Shown one piece after another: positions 42,701 through 60,150 of a DNA stretch of 64,000 bases; position 1 is the first letter of the stretch, and each line of letters opens with the position of its first letter. Made by a program: the position numbers and the translations under genes. The DNA is from Marsupella aquatica. Lineage: Eukaryota; Marchantiophyta. The notes under the pieces are model-generated. The model was given only the letters and a program-made list of their open reading frames with translations, ran no database searches and was not told the origin of the DNA. The DNA is taken from assembly GCA_973895155.1 (NCBI GenBank), contig OZ316891.1, positions 18,104,001 through 18,168,000 on the forward strand. Reading direction: 5' to 3'.

Positions 42701-43384
42701 TGATAAGTGCAAAAATGTGGAATTGTACATTTATTGATAAGAGTATATGGTTTGAGTCTATGCGTTAAATGTGCATTCTCTTGACTCCCAACCCTCAATT
42801 GTACACCCCTGCCTTAAGTTAGACACCCCTATCCAAGTTTACTCTACAGAAAAATGCCATGTACCAGAACAGTAAGTGTAACTCGCTGGAATTGTGCGTT
42901 TACAGATAAGTGTTCATGTACACATATCAAGGGGTAGCACTTACTTTGTTGTTGTTTAGCAGAATGTATTTGGCCTGTTTTTAACCTCCAAAAAGAGCAA
43001 CAATGGGACACCTTGCAGTTATCTAGCGTCTGTACACATGGAATGTGCACTTAAAGAGAGACTACTCTACCAGTGTGGTGGGTTATCTTGCCTGAGCTAA
43101 GAGAGAATAATGAATGATAGTGTTATCCTGCATGAGCTGAGAGAAAGAATAATGAATGATAGCCGTGACGCAGAGAGGGGCAGGCCTTTGCTGGACATAG
43201 CCGAGGGATAGAATGAATGATGGGAATGAATGAGAGGAATGACAAAGGGAGGCGCAGGGGAGGGCAGGGGACATCCCATGGAAGAGATAAAGAGAGCAAG
43301 GGACGAGGGGTTGAAGCCACACGGTTCGGTTGGGATTTGAGCAAGTGGCCAGGTCAGGTCAGGGCAAGGTGTGGCTTGAACCAC

Positions 43385-43640
43385 TACCGTACAGTAGCCC
43401 TATCTACTTTTTTTATATTGTTGGCAGGTGGCACTTACGGTGGGTTACATTGTTGGGGGGTGGGGTGGGGTGGGGGGGGGGGGGGTCCGGGCAAGTTTTT
43501 TCTTTATATTTTGGGCAGGTGGCACTTATGGTGGGTTGCTAAGCCTCTGAGTGTCAAATGGTTTGTATGGACATGTTATCATAGTTAGATATATGTACGG
43601 TCAGATTTGGACCATTGATTTTTGGCAAATGATTTCCAAA
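43385..43640 (+). repeat. Dispersed repeat, copy 2, with an internal 91-bp duplication
   Basis: GGCAGGTGGCACTTAYGGTG occurs at 43423 and 43514, with the G-rich tract between them. The second copy continues into sequence shared with 28500-28650. Confidence 0.6.
43455..43485 (+). other. G-rich tract, potential G-quadruplex
   Basis: The tract is G6-T-G4-T-G4-T-G14 on the plus strand. Four or more G runs separated by single T meet the usual quadruplex pattern with the shortest loops. Confidence 0.9.
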
Positions 43641-43760
43641 ATAGATTCAAAGTCTTTAGGATCATCCTTAATAAGTCAGTTCACCTTGGTTACAAATCTG
43701 CAAAATGTCCACATAAGGGGACACACTAAGGGGGAAGTAAGGGTGATTTTTAAATCTTTT

Positions 43761-44000
43761 TTAATTGGTTGTGGTAACAAATGTTATCTTGCTGGAAGGA
43801 TTGGAAAGTACTGCCCCGGGTGGAGTGGCAGTAAGGCCATTTTTGTAAGTCATTTGTTAATTGGCTATTGTGACAAATGTTATCTCTTGAGAAGGATGGA
43901 AAGTAATACCCGGCAGAAAGTTTTTAATTTCTCCCACAAGATACCATTATTTAATTGGCTATGGTGACAAATGGTATCTTGTGGGAGAAATTAAAGCCTC
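43761..44000. repeat. Three tandem about 95-bp repeats ending in a 26-bp perfect inverted repeat
   Basis: TTAATTGGYTRTGGTRACAAATG starts at 43761, 43857 and 43951. Around the third unit, arms 43923-43948 and 43970-43995 are perfect reverse complements (26 bp, TTTAATTTCTCCCACAAG... with ...CTTGTGGGAGAAATTAAA) across a 21-base loop. Confidence 0.9.
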
Positions 44001-44043
44001 GTGAACCTAAATGTTTGACAAAATACCTTGACGGACTAGCACA

Positions 44044-44172
44044 ACCCAGATCAACTGCAGATAAACCTTGTTTGTACTCAGATAGCACTTTCCTTTGTAC
44101 TTTTCCAGTCAAGAGTGACCTAGTGCATCTGGGCTGCAAGGTTTATTCGAGGAGTCCATCTGAGCATTAATT
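44044..44172 (+). repeat. Dispersed repeat shared with 59505-59648
   Basis: Shares AACTGCAGA-AAACC, TTTGTACTCAGAYAGCACTTT, TACTTTTCYAGTC, CATCTGGGYTGYAAGGTT and CCATC-GAGCATTAA-TT with the second copy in the same order and orientation. The second copy has about 15 extra bases in the middle. Confidence 0.7.
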
Positions 44173-46060
44173 TCCTTGTGGGAAAAGGATGGCATGTAAT
44201 GCCAGGATGGACTGCCAAGGTGTCACAACAACTACTATGGACTCTTAGAGTAGATGCATGTACTGAGATCCCATTTTTAAGGCTCAACTGGCTAAGTATG
44301 GGCTAAAAAAGTAATTATTGTAATTGATGAGGTTTAACAGCTTAAGGGGTCAATGACAGCAATCCCCAAGACTTACTTAAACTGGGCGCCGCACCTAGAC
44401 CACACCACTTGCATTTTGCGCAACACTGTGAGTATTTTTGTTTGGGCACCCACCACAATGTTTTAGTGGATGCTACTACTGTTTCAGATGGCCGCTAGGA
44501 GTAGTTCTTTGCAAACTTGTCCATTTATTTGGAGAAATTTTGGATCTCTATTTAAGATCAAGTTTTTCTAGCATTGCTACCTACCCTGGGGACCTACTTA
44601 CTCAACAATTTTGAAGGAAATTGTTGTCCCAAAACACTCTGATGGCCCTCATCAAACCAATCAGATGAAAGAGATTGAAGGGAAACAAAAAAAAGAGTTA
44701 GAATAGGGGGACCAATCAAAGAAAGACAATGGATGGGAGGTCCAGGCGGGAAAGGAGGGGGAACAAAATCTTGGTTGCAAGTTTCCGTTTAGTTGAACCA
44801 CTCATTAGCTCCCACTTTTGTTCAATTTTGCTGAGATTTAGTTTAAGGTTAGCCACTAATTTTTGAATTTGGTATGTTCATTGACTCGACCAATTAAAGC
44901 CTACAGTAGTAGTAAGGCACGATGGCAGGGAGTTTTTTCCATGAAGTGCATAGAGAATCCAACGAGGGGGCCAGGCAATGGAAATACAAAGGCAAGCACC
45001 ATTCTTTCAATGTTCATGCCCATGTTCACATTGTTATACGGTTTGGGAGGGGATATCTATGAAATTTTTTACTATTTTGGGCACTTTGTCGGTATTGCCA
45101 AAGCATCATCCCAGCCCCTAAAATTCAATATCAAATGATTCGGCCGCCCCCAAATCCCAATAGTTGGTGATTTCTTTTGTACATTTTGTGACAGGTTGAA
45201 CTGGCAAATGCCTCAAGGGTCTGCAAGGGAAAATATGTGGGACATGTCTAATATTATTAAAATTATGGAAAGCCTTAAATCTTAAATTCTTGATCTTAAC
45301 TACCACCATTGCATCTTCAAAGATCTGGCAAATCCAACTGCAGCTAAAGTCAATTTTGCTTAATATTGGTTCCCCTTATTCTTCTTTGTACAAGTTCGCC
45401 TGGAGTTAGAGAATAGAAGATTTTGGCAGTATTTAGCCAATAATTAGGTGACCATTGCCAACAAGCATTACTACCCTGGTACCATCCTGGCTTATGCAAT
45501 AAGTAAATAACTATTAAGATTGTGTATCTGGCTAAAAACTATTTCAGAGTACTTATGAAACCTCAAAATAATTTGTGATGCAAATTTAAGAATGTTATCA
45601 TGAGCATTTTGATGTAAGCAAAAATGTTTTAGTTATGCATTATTTCTCAAGTTAAAAAGTAAGAGAAACAAGAGAACATGTTTAAGATTCCTTACAAACA
45701 TTAAAGCCTACACTAGTAGGGTACTTACTAATCTTTTTAACTAAGTAGTGTATTACATGATGGATTACGCTATAATTTGCATTACTTCATCGTAAATGGT
45801 CATTTCAAATTACAGCATAATGACATAAATAATAGTTGCTAGATTTCATTTGTTTACTTTGAAAAGAATGTCAACATGGATATGCATGAAAATGCTTAGA
45901 AAATGCATTTTAAAACTTGCAAGCATACCTAAACTTTTGTACCAAATAAGGACCAACTTTTCGGCAATTATATATGCATTGCGGAAACCTGATGGTTGCT
46001 ACAGACTTGGAGGGCAAAGGGGTGCACCCGAGAACTCTGGCGAGGACCAAGTGGGTGAGC
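44173..46060. other. Intergenic, no gene recognised
   Basis: AT-rich, no coding frame above background, no recognised repeats. Confidence 0.5.
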
Positions 46061-46180
46061 CATCTGGTTCAAAAGAAACTTCATAAACTTGCCTGAAGGG
46101 AGGCTTCATCCTGAGACCTTCTCAGTGAAAACTAGCATTTGCACTAGTGAGCTACCCCCTGCAGCTATAAACTCAGAGCA
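46061..46180 (-). repeat. SINE-like repeat on the minus strand
   Basis: On the minus strand GGGGGTAGCTCACTAGTG resembles the A-box head of the SINE-like repeats at 3.4-4.9 kb, and AGGATGAAGCCTCCC about 40 bases on is a poor B-box match (6 of 11). The call rests mainly on the A-box similarity. Confidence 0.3.
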
Positions 46181-48896
46181 AAACTCATTAATTAACTTCT
46201 TTTTCACACAAAAACTGGTGAGGCCCTGGGTGCCTTGCTGCAACCCACAGAGTCCCAATTCTCTGTATTACTGGTTAAATATGTTTGTTACCTAGACATT
46301 GCACTATACATTAGCACCTGACTTCTGATATGTTTTGATTCTAAATACTTCCTACCGTAAAGACTTTTTCAAAGATTTTCCTGAGAACAAAGTCTTGATG
46401 AGTTTCAAGTCCGTGTGTGCAAGACTGGATTTGAATCTTCCATTGTGTCTCCTTGAAGGCTATGGGCCATAACCCCATCGCAACTTGGCTGGGAAATTCC
46501 CTATTTTAAATGTGTTATGGCGGTAAATCAGGACTGTGGCTCCTCCCAAGCTAATTTTTCCAATAATCACTCGTTGGGTTTAGGTTCAATAACCCATTGC
46601 TTGAGCTAGTAGCCTGTAGACCCATACAGGCATGGGTTATTCTACACTTAAACGGTAGACCTGCCTGCAGGCTTTCCCAGTCACTTTCCATGATCACACT
46701 GTCATACTCTAAAAACACTTGTAGGTGTTTTCATTAAAAATATAAACTATTCTAAATGTAATTTTGCGGGAATCCACATTTTGAGCCAAGGATCACCCCC
46801 TATGGTGAGCTGATGTGAGCTTGTCCTCAAAAATTCCCTAAAATACATTATGGTCTTTCATACAGACAATTGTATGATATGTGAAATGAGTACTACCGAG
46901 TACCCAGAGAAGTTTATACAAGAATATTGAAGAACAACACCACTTTTGTAAATCTAACACAACTTCACATACTCGGTTATGAGAGTAGTGAACCCTAGCC
47001 TGGTGACTCACCTGTAACCTTTGAACAAGTTTTCGGTTCAACTGACAACAACTGTTGCAGCAAAAACGAGATGCACGGTTGGAATCACCATCCACACTCT
47101 GAGGCTAAAAGGAACGGGATTTTGCTCAAAAATGTCAAGAAAGACTGGAATTTAAGCCAATGAGGAATGATTTTCCTAGCAAGGCAAATCCATCAGATTG
47201 CTAGCAAGTCACAGCCATCCCCAACATCAACATGAATTGGGACCCCTTCATCAGCAATCTTGCATTTCTAGTGCATTGGTAGGACTCCAGATGATCACTG
47301 AGTTTGATTGCCAACAACAAAAGTCCAAACAATTGGGTTATCTGAGAGAAAATGGACACTGAAATGAGGGTATTGTAAGCCAGGTTTTTGCAAACAAGGG
47401 ATTAAATTGCTAGTAAAGTGTTGGATATTTGAAGCCTTCCTAGTGAGAAAAAAGTCCAATGTTATTATCCTCGCAACTCATGGTACTGATACTTGGGATT
47501 GGGTATCTTTAGTGTGGGCAAGAGTGTCAGTCTTTTTTATCAGATGTCCCGGAAGGGTGTCAGTCTTTGACCCTAACAAAGCTTAATTGAGTGATAGGGG
47601 CCCAAAAATGGCCTAGTACAGATTGTCGGCCACCATATTGTAGAAAGTATCTGAAAAATTCACTCTACACCATATGGTTCAGCCTTTGCATGACCATTAT
47701 TTTTGAACCAAATACCGTACTCTCCAGCCTGTTCTGACGCCTAGGTTTGAATGGGCATATTGTAAAAACTTATTTGATAACTCATGTTCACCATTTTGTT
47801 CACCATGTTGTGAACACCCCTAGGTTTGGATGACCATATTTTAGACACTTGAGTGAAACCTGTGAAGCATATTGTGATTTACTGACTACCTAGGCTTGGT
47901 CACGGGCCTGGTTCTTTTGCTTTAGAGATTTAGTCACGGGCCTAGTACTTTTGTTGTAGGTTGTACCCTGGACAGCCTACAACCTACGGCACGTGATTCT
48001 GGCTTCCATTCTGTACCATGGATTTTCTGTGCCGTCGAAGCTCATGTCCCTCAGTGCTGATGGTGCAAAGGTTTTCCAGGGGTCGAGGAAGGGGGTTCCA
48101 AAACAGTTCACCAACAAACAGTCTGAACCCTACATGTGGGGCATGCATTGTACTAAATTTGCACTGGAGACTATTTCCTCTTTGCCACTTACCAAAAGCT
48201 CTCCAAACCGAGGATAGCCAACGATCCATCTGTCACCTCAAAATAACTCAGTACCAGCAAAATTCAAATCGATCAATCCGCATGCTTATTTCCCAAAGTA
48301 ACAGGCACTGTCATCGACATACATACATCTCAAACTTCCACAATTCTCATGATTTCGCTCAGAAATGCATGAATCTTTATATTGATCAATACAGAGCCAA
48401 TAGAGCTACTGGCATTACTGAAATATACACCGGTCAGTGTTCTTCCGTCGATTCTCGGTGCAAATGAAACGAATCAACATTCGCTTTGACGACAGAGGGC
48501 TCTCAGACATAAAAACCACGGTCAACCGTTCTCGTGAGACTATGGTGGGTCCTGAATGGATAGCTTTTAGTGGTATTTGTTCGTCTGTCGGGGGATGGGT
48601 GGGGGCGGGGGTGATGGTTGCGGCAAGAACCATACGCACGGATGAACTGGATCTCACAGATATTCTATCGGAGTGAAACCTCCAAAATAGTGCTAGGGCT
48701 AGAGCCATACAAATACTTGTCTGGCGAGTTTGGAGGTTACCTAAAATGAAAAACATCCGGATGAACTACTTCAATCTCTAGGTCGCACTACACAACGAAA
48801 CCTCGAACTGACACAGCAAACATGCTATGTCGAAGGAAATTCACTGGAGATCCGGATGCACAGGAGGAGCTCGATACCATGAGTCAAACATATGCC
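46181..48896. other. Intergenic, no gene recognised
   Basis: No recognisable gene. The last few hundred bases are likely the 3' UTR of the MAP kinase gene. Confidence 0.5.
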
Positions 48897-53005
<4,109 letters not shown>

Positions 53006-53089
53006 GGCTTCTCCTGCATCGGCGTCCGCAACTTCCTTTTCTCTGCCCCCTCACTCCCTCTCTCTTGATCCCTTCTTCTCCGTGTATAT

Positions 53090-53600
53090 CGCAGAATATG
53101 TTTTAGTCTCTCCTCCTCCTCCTCCTCCTCCTCCACACTCCCTCCCTCTCCTCAGTACAATACTGAACAACAACAATAATCGTCAATCAATCCTGCTCTG
53201 TGTCTTTCCGCCTCAGTCTCTCCTCCTCCTCCTCACACCCTGACTGTTCTCAATACCAAACACGCGACAACGACAACAATCGTCGATCAATCCTGCTTGT
53301 ATACTACTGCTGCTGCTGCTGCTGCTGCTCCTCCTCGTCCAACAGCCATAATCCGGCCACGGCGTGCGCCAGAGCATCCAAATCGCTCCACAGAAGTAGT
53401 CAACCGAACCACCTGATGTCCGAGCAAATGCTCTGCCGCGCACTGGCGACGACGATGTCTCTGCTTTTCTCTCTTTCGCCTCGCTCAGCTGCGCTGCCTC
53501 CTCCCTAGAGCTCCTTCTCCGAGCTTTCTTCTCTCTCTCTCTCCCTCTCTTCTCTCTCTCTCTCTCGCTCGCTCTGCACTCTGTCGTCTCGTCCTCGTCC
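53090..53600. repeat. CT-rich and triplet-repeat 5' region of the MAP kinase gene
   Basis: Contains CTC/TCC tracts at 53113-53132 and 53220-53233, a CTG run at 53305-53329 and CT dinucleotide runs at 53527-53570. ATCGTCRATCAATCCTGCT occurs twice (about 53179 and 53280), suggesting a 101-bp duplication. This is the promoter or 5' leader side; on the gene's strand it is GA-rich. Confidence 0.65.
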
Positions 53601-53942
53601 TCGACCCGCAGAACGAAAACGAGAAGGCTGCTGACCGAAAGGTTCGTTTCGTCCTAATTGCGAACTTGCCACCTCGCTTCCCTCGCATAGCTCGGATTCC
53701 CTTAAACCTTTACTTGCAGTCTTGCGTCCTCTCCAGGGTCATTTTTTATTTATTTTTCTCTTTTTTGCAAAGGTGGCGACTAGGGTGTGTCAAAGTACAG
53801 TCACGAGCAAAGTCTTGCGGGTGTGAATTTTTTGGAGGTCTGATCGTTCTGGAGCACGTATATGTGTAGCGCATAAAAATTGTCACAAGCAAAGTTTTGT
53901 GGTTGTTGTAAGGACTTAGGATCCTTATGGGGCATAAAGTCT

Positions 53943-54112
53943 TGGTCCCAATCGTGAAACCTTTTTATGTCATTCGTCCTATCTCACAACTATGTTTTGA
54001 CTAGACCCTAATGTCACCTTGTGTTTTTGTCCCTATCGTGAAACCTTTTTATGTCTTTCGTCCTATCTCACAACTATGTTTTTGACAACACCCTAATGTC
54101 ACCTTGTGCAAG
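53943..54112. repeat. 84-bp tandem duplication
   Basis: GTCCCWATCGTGAAACC...CTATCTCACAACTATG...CCCTAATGTCACCTTGTG occurs with CGTGAA at 53953 and 54037. Copies are nearly identical. Confidence 0.9.
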
Positions 54113-54369
54113 CCCTAGTAGACCTCCTTAAGGACCTCCACTTTTGCAAAAATGCTCCTTTCACTTTCCCTCCCCTTGCCTCCTCTTCACGGTCACTTTA
54201 GAGGTTTTTTTTTTCCCTTTTTTGCCAACCGAAGGTGGCTGATGTCACCTTCTGGAAATTGAAGCACTTATGAGCCTCCAGGTTTTCCAAAATGCTTGGA
54301 TAGACTGTTTGCATTACAAGTGGACTATAGTGAAACCAATAGATAGAAATGTACATAGTTAGAAACTCT

Positions 54370-54890
54370 TTGGCTCCACATTGTAAAACTAAATAATCAA
54401 TCTCCTTAGTACTTGATGAAATCTGTTAATGTTTGATTCATTGGAAAGCTCAAGATCAAGACTTAGAAATTCATGACCTCTTTAGTACTATCTTGATAAA
54501 ATATCTCAATGTTACACTCATTCGAAAACTAGTAAAATTAGAAACTCATCATCTCCATAGTACTTGACAAAATCTATCAATGATAGGTTCATTGAAAAGC
54601 TAGAGAAATTTGGATACTCATGATCACTCTAATTCTTGACAAATACTCCCAATGTCACACATTAGAAAGCTAGAGAGATTGAAAACCTTATGATCTCTTT
54701 AGTACCGTGACAAAATTTGACATAAAATTTGTCAATGTTGGACTCAATGCTGGAAAGCTAAAAAAATTCATGAAATCGTGATCAAAATTTCTTATTGTCA
54801 CATTGGAAAGGCATAGAATTCAAAAACTCATTTGGAACTTGACAAAATTTGTCAATCTGAGGCTCAATGGAAACCCTTTCTCAATTAAGA
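54370..54890. repeat. Degenerate tandem array, about 63-84-bp period
   Basis: About seven diverged units of the form AGTACTTGACAAAATCT-TCAATGT then TTCATTGGAAAGCTAGA, with centres near 54428, 54506, 54578, 54649, 54733, 54796 and 54863. AT-rich and non-coding. Confidence 0.65.
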
Positions 54891-57509
54891 CATGTCACAA
54901 TCTCATTACCGTCACAAACTTAACCGCTGCAAATTGATTTCTTTGATTACATCGCCATCGTTTGTCCACGACGCTTGCTTCCTAGCTTGAATTGTTCACG
55001 TCCCTCCAATCTTCAACCAAAGCTCACTTTGAACACAAGTTGACACCAAATGCAGTCTCTATGTCAAAAAACAATCGCTAATCTCCCTCTCACACCATAG
55101 CTTTCTTAAATTAAAAAAATACAAAATCTTCATGTGAAGTGATGTCGTCCATTTTGTGCGTTCTTCTCACCGAAATCACAACGAAGCGCTCTTTTGCCAA
55201 TAGCTGAGTGTTGTCCTTCGCTCTGTCTTGTGGCCGTAATGCTCAACGTAACTCACAAACAATTAATCATGAATGGTAGAAACACAATTTCTCCAATGTG
55301 TAAACGAAAATTGTCAAAAAACTCAATTCCTCCACATTCCACCTTCTGTTTGATAAACCAGAGAGATCATCTCAACCAAGACTACCGAGAGACTCAAAAC
55401 CATCGGTTAATGCCTTATTGGAAACTGATTTCACTTCATCACACACACATTTCTTGGATGAACATGGGGGTCCATGGATTAATTGGAAATTTGATGATGT
55501 TGAGGTCATTGGAAATATGTTTCCAAACTATTTATAACACCAAGAAAATTTAGATCCCATTGGATATGAAGGGAGACACTAAGTGTCAATGTTAGCTGTT
55601 CACAAACTTATTGTAGCAGAACCATTGCAATACCCCTAAGTCCAAGAAGACATCTTTATGAAGATGGTCACCGATATATGCTAGTAGCAGCACCATGAGC
55701 TCCTTGGCAACCTGGTTGTGGGTGCTCTAAGAAGCATTTCCAATAGAGTTAAGGGCCAAAGTGATGGCCCGGACTAGATTTGATCTTCTTGAAAGAATAA
55801 AATTGAACAAGGTTCAATACCCGATAGTACATCCAGATCATGCAGACACATGGCTCAATTTGGAGATGAGGTGACGTCTTCTGGCAGACCTAGGCAGATG
55901 ATTTTGGCCCTCGTGCAATTCACAAAAACCTATGGTTGAAAAAATAGCTTTTGTCTTGGGCCTAAAAAGACGATGGTGATAGCAAGAACTGATGGGAGCT
56001 GATTTTTGGCAAATAGCCTAGGGAACCTTTGCCTTCTTTTGCTTGCCTTTGGAAGCTTCAGCTACAAACAAGAAATTCACAATCTAGGATAAGAGAAAGA
56101 GGAGGTCTGTGTATGCAAGCAGCAAAAGGAGAATGTGAGAGGCAGAGCTTTTACACATCCACCAAAACCAGGAGTTCACTTTTGCCCTTCTTTCACCGAG
56201 GACAGAGATTGGACTGTCATCCAATCATAACCTGCCCAATCCTGTTCAGAACCCCATAGGGGGGTCAGAGTGCTAGATGACATGAAGATTAGCATTTCTG
56301 TTGGGCAAAACCCAATTCCCTAATTTTCCAAGTCGGGTTTCAGTATACCAGTTGGACGTGCCCTTTTGGCTTTTGTTTACTGAGCAGGGTCAACATCCTG
56401 TCTTACTAACCCAATCCATCAAGGGTGGACCGAGATGCCCTTACACCAAACTGGATCTGATGGCAGCACCAGTGGGGATGATGCAAGAGTGCCAATCGCC
56501 AACAGAGTGACCAGCAAACACTTATCACCTCAAAAGTTAGTTGATGAGCGTTGAACATTGCGGCTAGCCAACACCTTGTCCTGGAACCGTGCTGGTAGTT
56601 AGGTTCATGCCAATAATACTAAGGTAAAATAGTCTTGGTGCCCAGCCCAGTAAAGTGAAGTTCCACAAATTTTGTCTGTCAAAATATGCTGGCCGGTATC
56701 TGAAATGGGGAGGAAATTAAATTCGAGACACAACAGCCTGAAAATTACTAGGAAAATTGCACACAGACTGTAAAAATTTTGGTTGGGACAGTCTGACATC
56801 AAGTTAAAACCGGTCCTCGACCAAAGCTATGTGGTCACAATAGGCTGAACTAATATCTAGAGTTCATATGGTTTTGACAGTACCTTCTGATATACATTTT
56901 GGGGTCATTTCTGACCCCCGTGACAATATTGAACTATAGTACAACCATTACCTTTTCATAATCAACGATCACAAACCAAGTTACAGCTACAGTACCCCAT
57001 TCAATCCACCCTACCAGGAGTTGGAGATGCTCTAATACCAAAACCATGGCCTGATAGGAGGTGGGTGCTCCCAGCCAGCCAATCTGCTCAAGAGAGTCAC
57101 CAGCAAACATTCATCACCAGCATAATTTTCAAGGTTTTTACTTTATTGCCTCAGTGGTGAATGCCACCTTCAGTGAAGGTGAAGACACTACAAATATTCT
57201 TTCTCTCATTTTAATAGCTAAATTTCTGACTGTCAGATCTTCCTAGCCTTAAGGATAGCCATTATATTTTGAGATGGGGTCTGTGGCTAGCAGAGAAAAC
57301 TGGATATTGGAAGAAGAAAATGTAGCAATTTTTGCCAAAACTGGAGGAAGACTTTTCAGAAAGGTTGAATCTAGCAGATTTTTGCCACTCTTAAACACTC
57401 CAGTCATTGCGTCTAAAATTTGCACTACAACATCACCGTCTACAAATTGCCAAACAAAAACCTCTAGCAGCTGGGCGTATGGTTTCACCAGGAGTGCAGT
57501 CAATCCTGT
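54891..57509. other. Intergenic, no gene recognised
   Basis: Short frames only, including a minus-strand 84-codon frame at 57249-57503 that overlaps an equally long plus-strand frame; neither has a recognisable motif. Confidence 0.45.
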
Positions 57510-57632
57510 CTAAATGCATGATGGATAACTGCGAGAAAAACACTTAGATGAAGACAAGGTAGGATATATTAGGGCATCTCAAAGTTCACAATATCTAAAT
57601 GCATGATGGATAACTGCAAGAAAAACACTAGA
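57510..57632. repeat. Partial 85-bp-period duplication
   Basis: CTAAATGCATGATGGATAAC and the following GCRAGAAAAACACT occur at 57511 and 57596, separated by unrelated sequence. Confidence 0.85.
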
Positions 57633-60150
57633 ATGAATTGCCCTCTTTTGCAAAAGTGGAATTGCACCTTCTTGCAATTCTCATACAATTTCACAAATGC
57701 AACACGAGGTACTCTTAGGACAAATTTTTACAGTCCAAAAACATATATTGACTGTTCCAGAGTACTGCATATCAATTACTTTGAACACTTGTCAATAAGA
57801 GCACATGTATAGTAACAATTAATAAATGTATAGTTATAGAACCCTGCACTATTGGATGATTGCAAGGAATTTAGTTGCTTGTGCTCAACTTTAATTTGCT
57901 ACCTACCTGATCTGATATGTGTTCTCCAAAGCTACAGGGTTTAACTCAATAATAGCTACTGTAGATCTCCCTGTTCATTCTCAAAATGGTGTCCTCACTT
58001 GAATTCCAAGCCAATGAGTGCTCTAGAGTCACATTAAGTCCTTCGAGGGACAAATAAAAGAGTCACCACAAGATTTTTAGAGCAGGCAAGATGGATGCCT
58101 CTACCCAGTTGCGGAAGGTGAGTTCTACATGCAAGGTGCAAAGAAAGTTTGTATTTGCTTGCAGGACTTGCCTGCCCTACCCCTTCTGTTCTTCATGGAA
58201 GGTGTAGCAAATTTTTAACAATTGCCCAGCCAAACCCACTGGCCACCTATGCATTGCAACTCTTCCCTTGACCTGTAACTAAATTGTTTCATAATTTGTG
58301 GTCTTTGTAAACTATAGTAAAGAGACAAGGCAGAAAACTCAGATAGTGGCTTAAGTTCTCAAGCACTAGCAATTACAATATCCCATTGTAAGGGACGAGC
58401 CAGGTGTCACCATTGACATGGATGTGTAATGTAGAAAATTTGCATCAAAGGTAGCAATGGAGAGTCCTTCTTCCCCAGCATTTGGATGGACTACAACATA
58501 TGAATTGGAGGGGTATTTTGTGAAGTTCAAGCTTTGAAGGTATCTCTGTAGCTTTGACAACTGAAAGAAGGACTCCCATGTAACCATTCGGGACTTTGTA
58601 GGTATTGGTGTAATTCTAACAGCTAAATATAATTGCTTGGGTGGACGGTCACTCTCATGAACCTTGCAACCCAGACGTCCCAGGTCTATAGACCACAAAG
58701 CTATGAGTTATTCTACAAAGGAAAAATGCTATCTGAGTAAAAATCAGTTCTCTTACAGTCCATCTGCGTCCTCTTGGTACATCCAGGCATGCCATGGGGC
58801 TTTCAGTTTCTTGGACAACTTGTACCAATAATAGAATCCGGTAAATTTTTATCTTTGACGGCCATCACTCGAGGCCCAAACCGCGGCGAAGCCACCGTTT
58901 GGTACTGTACCGGGTTTGGATCGGATCGGAAAAGACCAGAACACGCACAACAAAATAATGATGCCGTGAGCAAAGTGGATTGAAAGACGGCACGGTTCGT
59001 AAGACTGAGGACGGTTGACCGTCTACACACTGACGTTCGCTCCTGGTCCAACGAGGCAAAAGTCCGGCACCGGAATAGCAGCACGGGCAGAAGCCCAAAG
59101 TCCACACACGGCGCACACCGCTATCGGAGTGCGGAGTGCGGACCCACCGCCAAAAAGGTGAATTCAGGGTACTTCTAACGCTTCTTCGCCTAGGTGGCGA
59201 ATGTAATCTCGTGCTAATTGAAGAAGATATGCTCAGATATTCGGGGTCTAATCTCCTAGATTAATTTATGGTCATTAGATTGCCCTAGATTAAAGGATGT
59301 CCGCCTGATTTTCTCTATGGAAAGGGGTCTCTGGCTAGGTGTGGAACTGGCGGAATCTAAGACAAGCAAGTCAGGTGAACTTTTGTCACAAGTGGCAAAG
59401 ACTGTTCATTGAATTCGGTAATTTTGAGCCACCAGAAAAAGGCTCAGGGGGGTCTTTCCAATAAGACATACACACTGAAGCCCCCTGGATCAAAGTTTCA
59501 CAAAACGCCCAGATGGACTGCAGAAAAAACCATTTTTGTACTCAGACAGCACTTTTCCTTCATAAGGACCTCCATACTTTTCTAGTCGACAATAACCTGA
59601 TCCATCTGGGTTGTAAGGTTCATGGAGTGGTCCATCCAAGCATTAAGTTTAGCGGGAAGTTTAGTTGTCAAATTACACCAATACCATAAAGTCTCTGCAA
59701 ATCCTAGGTAGAAAGGGACCCTAGTTTGTTATTGTTGATGCAATTCTTTGACAATATGTCTCACACATCCACATCATCTGGCTTCTCCATTACAACATTG
59801 GGGTTTTGTAATTGTTACTGTTTGGTAACTAAAGACACTATCTAAATTTCCTTCCTTGTGATATTATATTAGTTTACAAAAAATTTGAGTAAAAATTTAC
59901 AAAGAAAATATTTACTTACATGTCAAGAGAAGAGTGCTCAGCTGCATTGTGCCAATTGGTTTTGTTGGGGTTATTGTTAACATTTGGTGACACGTTCTAG
60001 GAAGGACACAATGGCGACAGCCACGAAGACCTGGGCTTGCAGTAGCATGGCCTGGCAAACGGGCTCTGAGAAATTCTTGAGATGTCAGTTCCATGGGCCC
60101 AGAAGGGGTGCACCTTGTGAACAAAATTGTTTCAGGTAGGTCTAACTCTG
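57633..60150. other. Intergenic with dispersed repeat copy at 59505-59648
   Basis: No gene recognised. Bases 59505-59648 match 44044-44172. A GC-richer island at about 58860-59150 has overlapping frames on the minus strand without motifs, and a 110-codon minus-strand frame lies at 58366-58698. Confidence 0.45.
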
